Under the pieces are notes generated by a model. The model worked only from the letters and a program-made list of their open reading frames with translations, did no database searches and was not told the origin of the DNA. A stretch of 64,000 nt of DNA from Actinobacteria bacterium HGW-Actinobacteria-1 (lineage in GTDB: Bacteria; Actinomycetota; Coriobacteriia; Anaerosomatales; Anaerosomataceae): the NCBI GenBank assembly GCA_002841355.1, contig PHFB01000002.1:369414-433413 (forward strand), written 5' to 3'. The translations under genes were made by a program, and so were the position numbers. This document shows positions 1 to 8,570 of the stretch, one piece after another. How positions within the stretch are numbered: the first letter of the stretch is position 1; each line of letters begins with the position of its first letter.

Positions 1-601
1 GTTCGCGCGGCGCCAGCTCGGGCTCCTCCTCGGGGGTGAGCCCGAGGGTGAGCAGCGCCGTGAGGGCGAGCAGTGCGCCGATGCCGACGATGAGCGGCTC
101 CACCTGCAACAGCGGTATGAGCCAGAACGAGGTAGCCAGCGTACCGACGATGCTGCCGGCCGTCGACACCGCGTAGAGGCTGCCTGCCGAGCGACCGATG
201 TGCGAGATACCGTTGGCCGCTGCCAGGCGAACGCCCATTGGCGAGACCATCGCGAGGAGCAGCGCCGGTCCGAAGAAGATGAGTGTTGTGGCCACGAGCG
301 GCCCCAGCCGCGGACCGAGACCCGCCGACCACTCGAGGCACGCGTTGGCGGCGAGCGGGCAGAGCGCGGTCCAGAGGCCGGCGGCGGCGATCACCACGCC
401 GAGGCTTCTGGGGGCGCCGTAGCGGTCGGCGACGCGACCGCCCAGCCAGTAGCCGATCGAGAGCGCGATCATGAAGCTCGAGATGACGCTGCCCCACACG
501 AAGATGGAGTTGCCCATCGTGGGGGCAAGCACGCGCGCGCCCAGGAGCTCGAGGCCCATGAGCGCTGCACCACACAGGAAGACGACCGCGTTGAGAATCA
601 T
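1..601 (-). CDS. Membrane domain of a fused MFS/spermidine synthase-like protein, partial
   Basis: The reading frame is open from an ATG at 601 down to the left edge, so only about 200 N-terminal residues are visible. They are strongly hydrophobic with several membrane helices. Near residues 17-45 a run reads GARVLAPTMGNSIFVWGSVI and is soon followed by GYWLGGRVADRYG. This is typical of the integral membrane half of proteins in which an MFS-like domain precedes a spermidine-synthase-like methyltransferase domain. The catalytic half would lie beyond the window, so aminopropyltransferase activity cannot be judged. No strong Shine-Dalgarno site precedes the ATG. The gene diverges from the RACo-like gene at 696. 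Confidence 0.7.
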   Translation of the reverse strand, partial: MILNAVVFLCGAALMGLELLGARVLAPTMGNSIFVWGSVISSFMIALSIGYWLGGRVADRYGAPRSLGVVIAAAGLWTALCPLAANACLEWSAGLGPRLGPLVATTLIFFGPALLLAMVSPMGVRLAAANGISHIGRSAGSLYAVSTAGSIVGTLATSFWLIPLLQVEPLIVGIGALLALTALLTLGLTPEEEPELAPRE

Positions 602-695
602 GATGGTTCATCATTCTGCACCAATACGGGAATACCTGCGGTGAGTGGTCTGCGCGCCGCTACAATTGACGGTGACGACGGTACGGGGAGGACGC

Positions 696-2303
696 GTGGA
701 CGAGATCGAGATCCGGTTCGAGCCAGAAGGCGTGACGGTTCGTGTCGCCCCCGGGACGACAGCACACGCAGCAGCCCATGCGGCAGGTGTCGCCATGGAC
801 GCGCCGTGTGGTGGTCTCGGCCGCTGCGGTCGCTGCGTGGTGCGCGTTGAGGGCGAGGTCACGCCGCCAACGGTGGACGAGATCACGCTGCTCGACACCG
901 CGCAGGTTGCGCGCGGCGTGCGTCTTGGCTGCAGGGTCAGACTGCTTGGCGACGCCGTCGTGAGCGTGGCCGCGCCGGGCTCGATACGTATCGTGGACGA
1001 GGGCGTCTCGGCGGGCGTTGATGTCGAGTACCCGTCAGACCGCGGCATCGAGCCCATCGACGGGCGCCCGTATCTGCTCGGCGGCGTCGTCGACATCGGA
1101 ACGACCACAATCGCAGCGTCGATCGTCGACCTCGAGAACGGCGACGAACTCGTGCGCGGAGGCGCGCTCAATGTGCAGTACCCGTGGGGCGCCGATGTGA
1201 TGACGCGCGTGACGATGGCGATGCACGAAGGCGGCGAGATCCTTCACCGCCCGCTCGTGCAGCAGGTGGAGCGCATACTTCTTGCGCTGCTGGAGCCGCT
1301 CGAAGCGCTGCCCGAGGATATACGGGAGATCGCCATCGCCGGCAACACCGCCATGACCGGATCGTTCGTTGGCGCGGACCTCTCGCCGCTCGCCTCGGCA
1401 CCGTACGAAGGTGCGATGATCGACCCTGTGTACGTCTCGGCGGGGCGCCTTGGCATGGAGCACCTCACGCAGGCGAGCTGCTACACGCTGCCGGGCATCT
1501 CGGCATTCGTGGGCGGCGACATCGTGGCGGGGCTGCTTGCCACCGCACCCGACCCCGTCGAGGGACCCGTTCTGCTGCTCGATCTTGGCACGAATGGCGA
1601 GCTGGTGCTCGTCACGACCGATGGGATGGTGGCGGCGTCGGCCGCCGCCGGTCCGGCGCTTGAGGGCGCGGGCATCGAGTCGGGGATGCGTGCCGAGCCG
1701 GGCGCTATCGAGCGCGTGTGGCTTGAAGACGGCGACATCCGCATCGCCACGATCGGCGGCTTCCAGCCGGTCGGCATCTGCGGCAGCGGTGCACTCGACC
1801 TCGTGGCCGCGCTGCTCGCATCGGGCGTGCTCGACCCGAGTGGTCGACTGCACGCCGACGATGGTGACGCGCTCGGCCGCCGCGTGTTCGAGCGCGACGA
1901 AGTACGCGCGTTCGTGGTGGACGCCGATGCTGGCATCGTGATCACACAGAAAGACATCCGCCAGATCCAGCTTGCGAAGGGTGCGGTCCGCACCGCGATC
2001 GACCTCCTGCTTGCCGAGGCGAGCCTCGTCCCCGGCGACGTTCGCGAGGTGCTCGTCGCGGGCGGCTTCGGCCTGCACGTCGACGGGCGCACGCTGGCGG
2101 GTCTCGGCATGGTGCCCGAGGAGTGGACGGAGCGTCTCACCTTCGTGGGCAACACCTCGAAGGAGGGTGCGCGTATCGCGCTTGTGAGCAGCGCTGCCAG
2201 GCGTCGTGCCGAGGCGATCGCGGGCGCCGTCCGGACGCTCGAGCTGGCGTCGCATCCGGAGTTCCAGCGGCGCTACATCGCGTCGCTCGATTTCCCGGCG
2301 TAG
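696..2303 (+). CDS. RACo-like ferredoxin/ASKHA-domain protein (corrinoid protein reductive activator type)
   Basis: A protein of 535 residues. An N-terminal 2Fe-2S ferredoxin-type domain carries a Cys cluster around residues 36-45 (CGGLGRCGRC) with a later Cys in the LGCRV segment. A long C-terminal part has ASKHA-type nucleotide-binding motifs (VDIGTTTIAASIVDLENG; LLDLGTNGEL; GICGSGALD; VAGGFG). Family knowledge: RACo and relatives use ATP to reduce inactive Co(II) corrinoid proteins in methyl-transfer systems. No corrinoid protein or methyltransferase gene is adjacent, so the partner is unknown. The GTG at 696 is chosen because GGGGAGGA lies just upstream; an upstream GTG at 645 is in frame but has no such site. 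The gene is cytoplasmic and followed by a tiny membrane-protein gene. Confidence 0.8.
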   Translation: MDEIEIRFEPEGVTVRVAPGTTAHAAAHAAGVAMDAPCGGLGRCGRCVVRVEGEVTPPTVDEITLLDTAQVARGVRLGCRVRLLGDAVVSVAAPGSIRIVDEGVSAGVDVEYPSDRGIEPIDGRPYLLGGVVDIGTTTIAASIVDLENGDELVRGGALNVQYPWGADVMTRVTMAMHEGGEILHRPLVQQVERILLALLEPLEALPEDIREIAIAGNTAMTGSFVGADLSPLASAPYEGAMIDPVYVSAGRLGMEHLTQASCYTLPGISAFVGGDIVAGLLATAPDPVEGPVLLLDLGTNGELVLVTTDGMVAASAAAGPALEGAGIESGMRAEPGAIERVWLEDGDIRIATIGGFQPVGICGSGALDLVAALLASGVLDPSGRLHADDGDALGRRVFERDEVRAFVVDADAGIVITQKDIRQIQLAKGAVRTAIDLLLAEASLVPGDVREVLVAGGFGLHVDGRTLAGLGMVPEEWTERLTFVGNTSKEGARIALVSSAARRRAEAIAGAVRTLELASHPEFQRRYIASLDFPA

Positions 2304-2360
2304 CCGGAGACCCGCAGGGGAACACAGTAGCAAGACGGTAGTCCGCGAAGGAGGATCACG

Positions 2361-2573
2361 ATGCTCTTCGGAATCACGATTCCGCCGGTCGCCTTGCTCT
2401 TGGGAGGCCTCACGCTCTTCGCACTGCTCGCGTTCCAGGTGCTGGTCGGACTCCGCAAGATCAAGTTCAAGGGTGCTCTTCACATGAAGGTGCACAAGTT
2501 CACAGCGTACGCGATGCTTCTCTTCGCGGTCTTCCATGCAACCGCAGCGCTTGCGTATCTCGGCTACATCTAG
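2361..2573 (+). CDS. Small two-helix membrane protein with paired histidines
   Basis: A 70-residue protein with a clear ribosome site (GAAGGAGG) ahead of the ATG. Two hydrophobic segments occupy residues 5-30 and 46-69. His41 and His45 lie just before the second helix and another His (FHATAAL) lies inside it. Such spacing can hold a haem or contact a quinone, but nothing in the sequence proves this. It lies 57 bases after the RACo-like gene and before a terminator, so the two may be co-transcribed. Function unknown. Confidence 0.65.
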   Translation: MLFGITIPPVALLLGGLTLFALLAFQVLVGLRKIKFKGALHMKVHKFTAYAMLLFAVFHATAALAYLGYI

Positions 2574-2583
2574 CGTGTGAGAA

Positions 2584-2606
2584 GGGCCTCGCAGTTCGCG
2601 AGGCCC
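2584..2606 (+). terminator. Hairpin terminator after the 2361 gene
   Basis: The arms GGGCCTCGC (2584-2592) and GCGAGGCCC (2598-2606) are perfectly complementary around a 5-base loop and are followed by TCTTCG. The hairpin starts 10 bases after the stop of the 2361 gene. It could act on both strands, because the gene at 2636-2881 on the minus strand converges on it. Confidence 0.75.
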
Positions 2607-2635
2607 TCTTCGTCGTGCCCGTGTCCGCAGCGTCT

Positions 2636-2881
2636 CTACAGGCAGTCGTGCAGGCGGAGCCTGATCTGGTCGGGGATACCATCCCCGTCGGGGATGCAGA
2701 CTTCGTCACAGTCTCTGATACGGTCGCGGGTCTGGTCGGCCGCGAGCAGGCACGAACCGTCCTTGAGCCGTTCCTGGAGCCGGTCCTGATCGCGCAGCAC
2801 GTCGCCATTGGCGACTGCGAGCGAACCGGCGGCGATCGCGAGCGTCATGACACCGATCACGACGCGTCTCGGATACAACAT
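2636..2881 (-). CDS. Small secreted protein of unknown function
   Basis: An 81-residue protein beginning MLYPRRVVIGVMTLAIAAGS with a signal-peptide-like N-terminus that ends near residue 25 (AVANG). The mature part is highly charged, with repeated DQDRLQERLKDG and TRDRIRDCD segments and four Cys that could form disulfides. The ATG at 2881 is preceded by GGAAGGGAGG at good spacing, which fixes the start; a longer frame upstream of it is not supported. It converges with the 2361 gene across a shared hairpin. No known family recognised. Confidence 0.6.
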   Translation of the reverse strand: MLYPRRVVIGVMTLAIAAGSLAVANGDVLRDQDRLQERLKDGSCLLAADQTRDRIRDCDEVCIPDGDGIPDQIRLRLHDCL

Positions 2882-3023
2882 GTCGGAACCTCCCTTCCAC
2901 ATGATGTGCCGAACAGGAAGGGAAACGCGACGGTCGGGGCGCACGATACGACGGGCGAGGACGTAGGGCGGAAGGGCGGCTCCGGAACGCGGATGCAAGG
3001 ATTTCTGCCGCTCGGCACGCGAC

Positions 3024-3054
3024 TTTACCGCCGACCTTCGCGGTCGCGTACAAT
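3024..3054 (+). promoter_or_regulatory. Possible promoter for the purine cluster
   Basis: TACAAT at 3049-3054 is a good -10 match. The best -35 candidate is TTTACC at 3024-3029, with a long 19-base spacer, so the pairing is uncertain. It lies about 77 bases before the purC start. No purine riboswitch fold was recognised in the leader. Confidence 0.35.
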
Positions 3055-3130
3055 GCACGCATAGCCACGCGTTCGGCGCCTTGTGCGCATCGCTGCGGCT
3101 GTCCGCTACGACGCTCCGGGAGGAATCCAC

Positions 3131-4015
3131 GTGCAGCCGCTCGAACTCAAGCCAGACGCACAGGGGAAAGTCCGCGACATTTTCGACCTGGGTGGCGAGC
3201 TGCTGATCGTCGCGACCGACCGCATCAGCGCGTTCGACGTCGTGCTTCCCGATCCCATCCCGTACAAGGGTGAGGTGCTCACGCGCATCTCCCGGTTCTG
3301 GTTCGACCACCTCGCTGGTGTCGTGCAGAACCACCTCATCTCGGCAGATGTCGAGGACCTGCCCGAGGAGTACGCGGCGTACGCCGACTCGCTTGCCGGG
3401 CGCTTCATGCTCGTGCGCAAGGCCGAGGTGTTCCCGATCGAGTGCATTGTCCGCGGATACCTCGCGGGCAGCGGCCTCAAGGAGTATCGCGATCGCGGTA
3501 CCGTGTGCGGCCAGGCGCTGCCGGCGGGCCTCGTCGAGTCGCAGAAGCTACCCCAGCCTATCTTCACGCCGTCGACCAAGGCTGCCATCGGCGATCATGA
3601 CGAGAACATCAGCTTCGAGCGCATGGTGGAGATCATCGGCGAGAAGCACGCCACGCAGCTTCGCGACGTGTCGATCGAGCTCTACGAGCGCGCAGCCGAG
3701 CACGCGGCGCTTGCCGGCATCATCATCGCGGACACCAAGTTCGAGTTCGGGCTCATCGACGGCGAGATCGCCCTTGTCGACGAGGTCCTCACGCCGGATT
3801 CGTCGCGCTTCTGGCCCGCAGATACGTACGAGCCCGGTCATAGCCAGCCGTCATTTGACAAGCAGTTCGTGCGCGACTGGCTCGAGGCGAGCGGCTGGGA
3901 CAAGAAGTCCGCTCCGCCTTCGCTGCCCGAGGACGTCATCACCATCACCGCCGAGAAGTACATCGAGGCGTACGAGATGATCACCGACGAGCCCTTCGTC
4001 CCGGAAGGGGACTGA
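3131..4015 (+). CDS. purC: SAICAR synthase
   Basis: A 294-residue phosphoribosylaminoimidazole-succinocarboxamide synthase. It joins aspartate to CAIR with ATP, step 8 of the IMP pathway, in the cytoplasm. Seen in sequence: the N-terminal GKVRDIFD, ATDRISAFDVVLPDPIPYKG, ECIVRGYLAGSG with KEYRD, and IADTKFEFG followed by LVDEVLTPDSSRFW. These are the standard ATP- and substrate-binding motifs. The length fits the roughly 290-residue yeast/actinobacterial type. The GTG at 3131 is chosen because GGGAGGAA precedes it; an in-frame start at 3083 is poorer. It is the first gene of the pur run and its stop is one base from the next ATG. Confidence 0.95.
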   Translation: MQPLELKPDAQGKVRDIFDLGGELLIVATDRISAFDVVLPDPIPYKGEVLTRISRFWFDHLAGVVQNHLISADVEDLPEEYAAYADSLAGRFMLVRKAEVFPIECIVRGYLAGSGLKEYRDRGTVCGQALPAGLVESQKLPQPIFTPSTKAAIGDHDENISFERMVEIIGEKHATQLRDVSIELYERAAEHAALAGIIIADTKFEFGLIDGEIALVDEVLTPDSSRFWPADTYEPGHSQPSFDKQFVRDWLEASGWDKKSAPPSLPEDVITITAEKYIEAYEMITDEPFVPEGD

Positions 4016-4016
4016 C

Positions 4017-4496
4017 ATGGCACGACGTTCTCCCATGAACGAGCGGTACCAGAAGCAGAACGCGCACGCGGGCAAGACCCGCAAGAGCGCTTCCTCGGCC
4101 AAGCCGAAGCGTGAGGCGGGCACGTACGCGAGCTCGCCTGCGAAGAAGGCGCCTGCCAAGAAGAAATCGTCCTGGTCGGAGATGGTTCCGAGCACGCCCG
4201 AGATCAAGAAGTGGCGCCGCATCTGGTACGTGCTTCTGGTCATCGCTGTCGCCGGATTCGGCGTCGCGTACTGGGGACAGAAGATCACCAACACCACCAT
4301 GGCGACCGTCGGATTCGTTATCGAGCTCACTGCCGTGGGCATCGCGATCGCCATCGACCTCGTCGTGATCCGCAAGCTGCGCACCGAGGCCATCAAGGAG
4401 CGCGCTGCTGGCAAGAAGGGCAAGTCCGTCGACAAGACCTCGACGAAGGCCGACAACGGGAAGGCGGCATCGGACGCAGGGAAGGACCCTTCGTGA
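4017..4496 (+). CDS. Lys/Ala-rich membrane protein in the pur cluster
   Basis: A 159-residue protein. Residues 1-65 are basic and Lys/Ser/Ala-rich and probably cytoplasmic. Two hydrophobic helices follow at about 70-88 and 96-118, then a second basic Lys/Ala-rich tail. The ATG lies one base after the purC stop and the gene overlaps the next by four bases, so it is translated within the pur transcript. No family recognised. Its two helices resemble those of the next gene, so the two may work together. Confidence 0.6.
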   Translation: MARRSPMNERYQKQNAHAGKTRKSASSAKPKREAGTYASSPAKKAPAKKKSSWSEMVPSTPEIKKWRRIWYVLLVIAVAGFGVAYWGQKITNTTMATVGFVIELTAVGIAIAIDLVVIRKLRTEAIKERAAGKKGKSVDKTSTKADNGKAASDAGKDPS

Positions 4497-4786
4497 ACCT
4501 GAAGAGCGTCCCACCTCGCGTCCGGGGCTATATGTACATCGCATGGACTGGCATGGCGCTGGGGGCCCTCGGGGTGCTCGGCTTCGTGCTCTCGTTCTTC
4601 CAGGTGGGCAGCCGGGCTGTTGCCGAGGCGGACCTCGCCGCCGCGACGCCGTGGTTCGCGTACATATCGATCTTCGTCTGGGTCATCGGCCTGACGGTCG
4701 CCTGGTACGGACGACGCAAGCTGGACGCGGCCGTGCGCGAGCGCAAGAAGGAGCTCGCGGATGCCGCACGGGTGGAACTCGACTGA
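4493..4786 (+). CDS. Small two-helix membrane protein in the pur cluster
   Basis: A 97-residue protein with helices at about residues 14-36 and 54-73 and a charged C-terminal tail (RERKKELADAARVELD). The GTG start overlaps the TGA of the previous gene, which implies translational coupling. purS starts 14 bases downstream behind GAAGGAG. Function unknown; the placement suggests only shared expression with purine synthesis. Confidence 0.6.
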   Translation: MNLKSVPPRVRGYMYIAWTGMALGALGVLGFVLSFFQVGSRAVAEADLAAATPWFAYISIFVWVIGLTVAWYGRRKLDAAVRERKKELADAARVELD

Positions 4787-4800
4787 AGGAGCTACATCGC

Positions 4801-5043
4801 ATGGCACGGTTTCAGATCTTCGTGACATACAAGAAGGGCATCTTCGATCCGCCCGGCGCCACCGCCGAACGCGCGCTCGTGAGCCTCGGGTACGACGAGG
4901 TCTCCTCGGTGAAGATCGGCAAGTTCATCCAACTGGAGGTCGCTGACGGCACCTCCGAGGAGCGTGTCGTCGAGATGTGCGGCAAGCTGCTCGCCAACCC
5001 GGTGATCGAGGACTTCCGTATCGAGCCGGTCGAGGAGGCGTAG
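4801..5043 (+). CDS. purS: FGAM synthase PurS subunit
   Basis: An 80-residue PurS, the small subunit that bridges PurL and PurQ in the three-part FGAM synthase. Seen: the FQIFVTYKKGIFDPPGAT start, with a GY.EV..VK.GK segment (LGYDEVSSVKIGKFIQLEV) and the C-terminal NPVIEDFRIE, all standard for PurS. GAAGGAG lies about 10 bases upstream. purQ follows two bases after the stop. Its presence shows that this organism uses the Bacillus-type split enzyme rather than a long fused PurL. Confidence 0.95.
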   Translation: MARFQIFVTYKKGIFDPPGATAERALVSLGYDEVSSVKIGKFIQLEVADGTSEERVVEMCGKLLANPVIEDFRIEPVEEA

Positions 5044-5045
5044 GT

Positions 5046-5741
5046 ATGCGCTTCGGCGTCGTCATCTTCCCGGGCAGCAACTGCGAGCAGGACGTCATTC
5101 ACGCCGCGCACGTCCTCGGTCACGAGGCCGATTTCGTCTGGCACGGCGACACGGACCTCTCCGGCTTCGACGCGATCGTGCTGCCGGGCGGTTTCAGCTA
5201 CGGCGACTACATCCGCTGTGGTGCGGTCGCACGATTCTCGCCGGTCATGGCCGAAGTCGTGCGCTTCGCCGAGCGAGGCGGACCGGTCATCGGTATCTGC
5301 AACGGCTTCCAGATTCTCACCGAGGCGCACCTGCTTCCCGGCGCGCTCCTGCGCAACCGCGGTCTCAAGTTCATCTGCAAGCAGACCACGCTCAAGGTCG
5401 AGGCGAGCGCCTGCCAGTGGATGGATGCGGCGCCCGGAACGCTGCTGCGCATCCCGATCAATCACAATGAAGGCAACTACATCTGCGATCCAGAGACGCT
5501 TGCGCGCATGGAGGCGAACGGCCAGATCGTCCTGCGCTACTGCGAGCCTGACGGGTCGCGCGCCGAGGGTGGCAGCGCCCCCAACGGCGCCCTCGATGAC
5601 ATCGCCGGCATCTGCAACGAGCGCGGCAACGTCTTCGGGCTTATGCCGCACCCGGAGCGTGTCGTGGACCCGGCCGTCGGGATCACCGACGGTGCGGTCG
5701 TCTTCACGTCGATCGCGAAGCGTCTGGCGGAGGTGGGGTAG
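5046..5741 (+). CDS. purQ: FGAM synthase PurQ glutaminase subunit
   Basis: A 231-residue class I glutamine amidotransferase that supplies ammonia from glutamine to PurL for step 4 of the pathway. The nucleophile lies in GICNGFQIL (about residue 83), and the His/Glu of the triad is in MPHPERV near the C-terminus. The early VIFPGSNCEQD is typical of PurQ. The ATG at 5046 fits the known N-terminus (MRFGVVIFPGS); the frame stays open upstream inside purS but lacks a site. It is directly followed by another small membrane-protein gene. Confidence 0.95.
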   Translation: MRFGVVIFPGSNCEQDVIHAAHVLGHEADFVWHGDTDLSGFDAIVLPGGFSYGDYIRCGAVARFSPVMAEVVRFAERGGPVIGICNGFQILTEAHLLPGALLRNRGLKFICKQTTLKVEASACQWMDAAPGTLLRIPINHNEGNYICDPETLARMEANGQIVLRYCEPDGSRAEGGSAPNGALDDIAGICNERGNVFGLMPHPERVVDPAVGITDGAVVFTSIAKRLAEVG

Positions 5742-6137
5742 ATGCACGGCAACACGCTTGCGGGGCCCGGGATCATCTTCTTCCAGGTGCTCACGTTCGT
5801 GCTGGTGGTCGGCTCGCTCGCGATGATCGTGCACGCGCTTTCACGCAAGGCCGATCGCTGGGCACACCCGTGGACGCGCTTCATCTGGGTCGGCCTTGGT
5901 GCCGCCTGGGCGCTTGCGCTCGTCTTCGCGCTTATCTGGCGCAACGACACCACGTTCACCGTCGTTGGCATCGCGTTCGTCGTGATCCTGGTGACCGAGG
6001 TCGCCTACCTGTTGCGCGTCGTGTTCCCGGCGCACACCGCAGCTGCGATTCCCGCCGAGGCGCCGGTGTCCGAGCCTTTGGCCGACGCCATTGTCATTTC
6101 CGAGACGACCACCGAGGAGCAGTCGCCTGATGCGTGA
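5742..6137 (+). CDS. Three-helix membrane protein between purQ and purL
   Basis: A 131-residue protein with hydrophobic segments at about residues 12-31, 46-66 and 73-92, then an acidic Ala/Pro/Glu-rich tail. Its ATG touches the purQ stop and its 3' end overlaps purL by eight bases, so it belongs to the same transcript between two subunits of one enzyme. No family recognised. Interruption of purQ-purL by a membrane protein is unusual. Confidence 0.6.
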   Translation: MHGNTLAGPGIIFFQVLTFVLVVGSLAMIVHALSRKADRWAHPWTRFIWVGLGAAWALALVFALIWRNDTTFTVVGIAFVVILVTEVAYLLRVVFPAHTAAAIPAEAPVSEPLADAIVISETTTEEQSPDA

Positions 6138-8379
6138 GGACCTCGCCCCTGAACTTGCACCGCAGCTCGCCGTCGAGCTTGGCCTCAAGCCTGCCGAGTA
6201 CGACAAGGTCGTCGAGATCCTCGGCAGAACGCCGACGGTGACCGAGCTGTACATGTACTCGCTCATGTGGAGCGAGCACTGCAGCTACAAGCACTCGCGC
6301 AAAGCGCTCCGCATGTTCCCGACCGAGGGGGAGCACGTGCTCCAAGGCCCCGGCGAGAATGCCGGCGTCATCGGCGTCGGGGACGGCTGGGCGCTTGCGT
6401 TCAAGATGGAGTCGCATAACCACCCCTCGGCCATCGAGCCGTACCAGGGCGCGGCAACCGGCGTGGGCGGCATCATCCGCGACATCTTCACGATGGGCGC
6501 GCGCCCGATCGCGTCGCTCAACTCGCTCAGGTTCGGGACGCTCGACAAACCGCGGCAGCGCTACCTCTTCGAGGGCGCGGTCGCGGGCATCGGCGGCTAC
6601 GGCAACTGCCTCGGCGTGCCGACCGTCGGCGGCGAGGTGTACTTCGACGAGGCGTACGAAGGCAACTGCCTCATCAACGCGATGTCGCTCGGCCTCATGC
6701 GCGAAGAGAAGCTCACCAGCGCAGTCGCGTCCGGCCCCGGCAACCTCGTGCTGCTCATCGGCTCCACGACTGGCCGAGACGGTATCGGCGGCGCATCCAC
6801 GCTCGCCAGCCAGGAGTTCGACGAGAAGGCCGAGGACAAGCGCCCCAGCGTGCAAGTCGGCGACCCGTTCGAGGAGAAGCTGCTCATCGAGGCGTGCCTC
6901 GAGCTGCTCGAAGAAGGGCTCCTCGTGGGTCTCGGCGACCTTGGCGCTGCGGGGCTGACCTCCTCGGCAAGCGAGATGGCAAGCCGCGGCGGCGTGGGGC
7001 TCGACATCGATGTCACGAAGATCCCCGCGCGCGAAGACGCGATGAAGCCCTTTGAGTTCATGGTCTCAGAGAGCCAGGAGCGCATGCTCGCGGTGCTCGT
7101 GCCCGAGAACCTCGAAGCCGCGCAGGCGGTCTGCACCAAGTGGGGCCTGCGCTCGACGGTCATCGGTACCGTTACCGACACCGGGCGCTTCGTCGTCCGT
7201 GAGGGCGACGAGATCGTGGCCGACATGCCGGCCGCCACGCTCGCGCACGACGCGCCGATCTACGACCCGGCCAAGGAGCGTCCTGCATACCTCGACGAGG
7301 TCCAGGCGTTCGACCCGGTCACGGAGCTCGATCACCCCGGGTGCGAGTACGTGCTCGACGACATCGTGCTGGCGCTGCTCGCGAGCCCCAACGTCTGCTC
7401 GCGCCGATGGATCTGGCAGCAGTACGACCACCAGGTCATGCTCAACACCGTTGTGCTCCCGGGAGGCGATGCGGCGGTCTTGCGTATCGGCGACACCGGC
7501 CGAGGCGAGATGACCGGGCGCGGCGTCGCCGTCTCAAGCGACTGCAACGGTCGCTACTGCTACCTGGACCCGTACGTAGGCGCGCAGATCGCGTTCGCCG
7601 AGGCGGCGCGCAACGTCGCATGTTCCGGTGGCACGCCGGCAGCCATCACCGACTGTCTCAACTTCGGCAATCCCGAGAAGCCCGAGGTCTTCTGGACCTT
7701 CTACGAGGCCATCCGCGGTCTGTCGGACGCGTGCCGGGCGTTCGGTGTGCCGGTCATCAGCGGCAACGTGAGCTTCTACAACGAGAGCTTCGGCTCACCG
7801 ATCTACCCGACGCCGACCGTCGGCATGGTCGGCGTGATGGAGGACGTCTCCAAGCATTGCACCGTCGCGTTCAAGGATGAGGGTGACGTGATCTTCCTGC
7901 TTGGCGAGACCGAGAACGAGATCGGCGGCAGCGAGTACCTCAAGCTTGCTCACGGCGTTGTCTCGGGCAAACCGCCGGCACTCGATCTGGAACTTGAGCA
8001 GGCGGTGCAGGCCACCGTGCTTGCGGCGATCGATGCGAGCATCGCGAAGTCCGCGCACGATTGCTCGGAGGGCGGACTCGCCGTCACGCTCGCCGAGTGC
8101 TGCATGGCCGGTGACCTGGGCGCCGACATCCACCTGGATGACGACCTGCCCGCGTATGCCTCGCTCTTCTCGGAGACGCAGAGCCGTATCGTGGTGACGA
8201 CTTCGCCGGAGAACGCCGAGCGGCTCGTGGAGCTCGCGCTTGCGAACGAGATCCCGTACTCGGTGATAGGCACCGTCGGCGGAGATCGCCTAAGCGTTGA
8301 AGACAAGGTTGGTGTCACGCTCTCGCAGCTGCGAGAGGCGTGGGAGCCGGCTTTGGAGCGTGCGCTCGCGGGCTCGTAG
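6130..8379 (+). CDS. purL: FGAM synthase PurL large subunit
   Basis: A 749-residue PurL of the short Bacillus type. It uses ATP and ammonia from PurQ to convert FGAR to FGAM. Seen: [10 protein letters not shown] near residue 42, [20 protein letters not shown] at about 94-113, [11 protein letters not shown], and the second-half counterparts [20 protein letters not shown] and [14 protein letters not shown]. These mark the duplicated AIRS-like halves. The ATG at 6130 is chosen because [11 protein letters not shown] fits PurL N-termini; the frame also opens at 6091 inside the previous gene. The gene overlaps the upstream membrane-protein gene by eight bases and ends before a large hairpin. Confidence 0.95.
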   Translation: MREDLAPELAPQLAVELGLKPAEYDKVVEILGRTPTVTELYMYSLMWSEHCSYKHSRKALRMFPTEGEHVLQGPGENAGVIGVGDGWALAFKMESHNHPSAIEPYQGAATGVGGIIRDIFTMGARPIASLNSLRFGTLDKPRQRYLFEGAVAGIGGYGNCLGVPTVGGEVYFDEAYEGNCLINAMSLGLMREEKLTSAVASGPGNLVLLIGSTTGRDGIGGASTLASQEFDEKAEDKRPSVQVGDPFEEKLLIEACLELLEEGLLVGLGDLGAAGLTSSASEMASRGGVGLDIDVTKIPAREDAMKPFEFMVSESQERMLAVLVPENLEAAQAVCTKWGLRSTVIGTVTDTGRFVVREGDEIVADMPAATLAHDAPIYDPAKERPAYLDEVQAFDPVTELDHPGCEYVLDDIVLALLASPNVCSRRWIWQQYDHQVMLNTVVLPGGDAAVLRIGDTGRGEMTGRGVAVSSDCNGRYCYLDPYVGAQIAFAEAARNVACSGGTPAAITDCLNFGNPEKPEVFWTFYEAIRGLSDACRAFGVPVISGNVSFYNESFGSPIYPTPTVGMVGVMEDVSKHCTVAFKDEGDVIFLLGETENEIGGSEYLKLAHGVVSGKPPALDLELEQAVQATVLAAIDASIAKSAHDCSEGGLAVTLAECCMAGDLGADIHLDDDLPAYASLFSETQSRIVVTTSPENAERLVELALANEIPYSVIGTVGGDRLSVEDKVGVTLSQLREAWEPALERALAGS

Positions 8380-8431
8380 CCAGGCAGTTTTGGTGTGAAC
8401 GGCTTCACATACGGATAAACGGACATAAAGG

Positions 8432-8470
8432 CAGACGAACGGTCGGAAATCGCCGACGACCGTTCGTCTG
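8432..8470 (+). terminator. Large hairpin after purL
   Basis: A perfect 14-base stem, CAGACGAACGGTCG (8432-8445) with CGACCGTTCGTCTG (8457-8470), encloses an 11-base loop. There is no run of T after it, so it may be a Rho-aided or bidirectional stop, or a leader structure for the 8571 gene. It is the main visible break in the pur run before the secreted protein. Confidence 0.6.
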
Positions 8471-8570
8471 ATTGCATTTCAGATACCGCTCATCTTCGCC
8501 GATGAACCGTTTGACGTCCCCGGCAAGGACGAAGAACGTTGAAACGGCTCAGGGGTGAGGGGTGTTGGCA

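Noticed and set aside
1035-2537. 500-codon frame on the minus strand opposite the RACo-like gene
   Set aside because: Shadow of a high-GC gene; His/Arg/Glu-rich composition with no motif.
2882-3130. Purine riboswitch upstream of purC
   Set aside because: No guanine/adenine aptamer core could be recognised in the leader.
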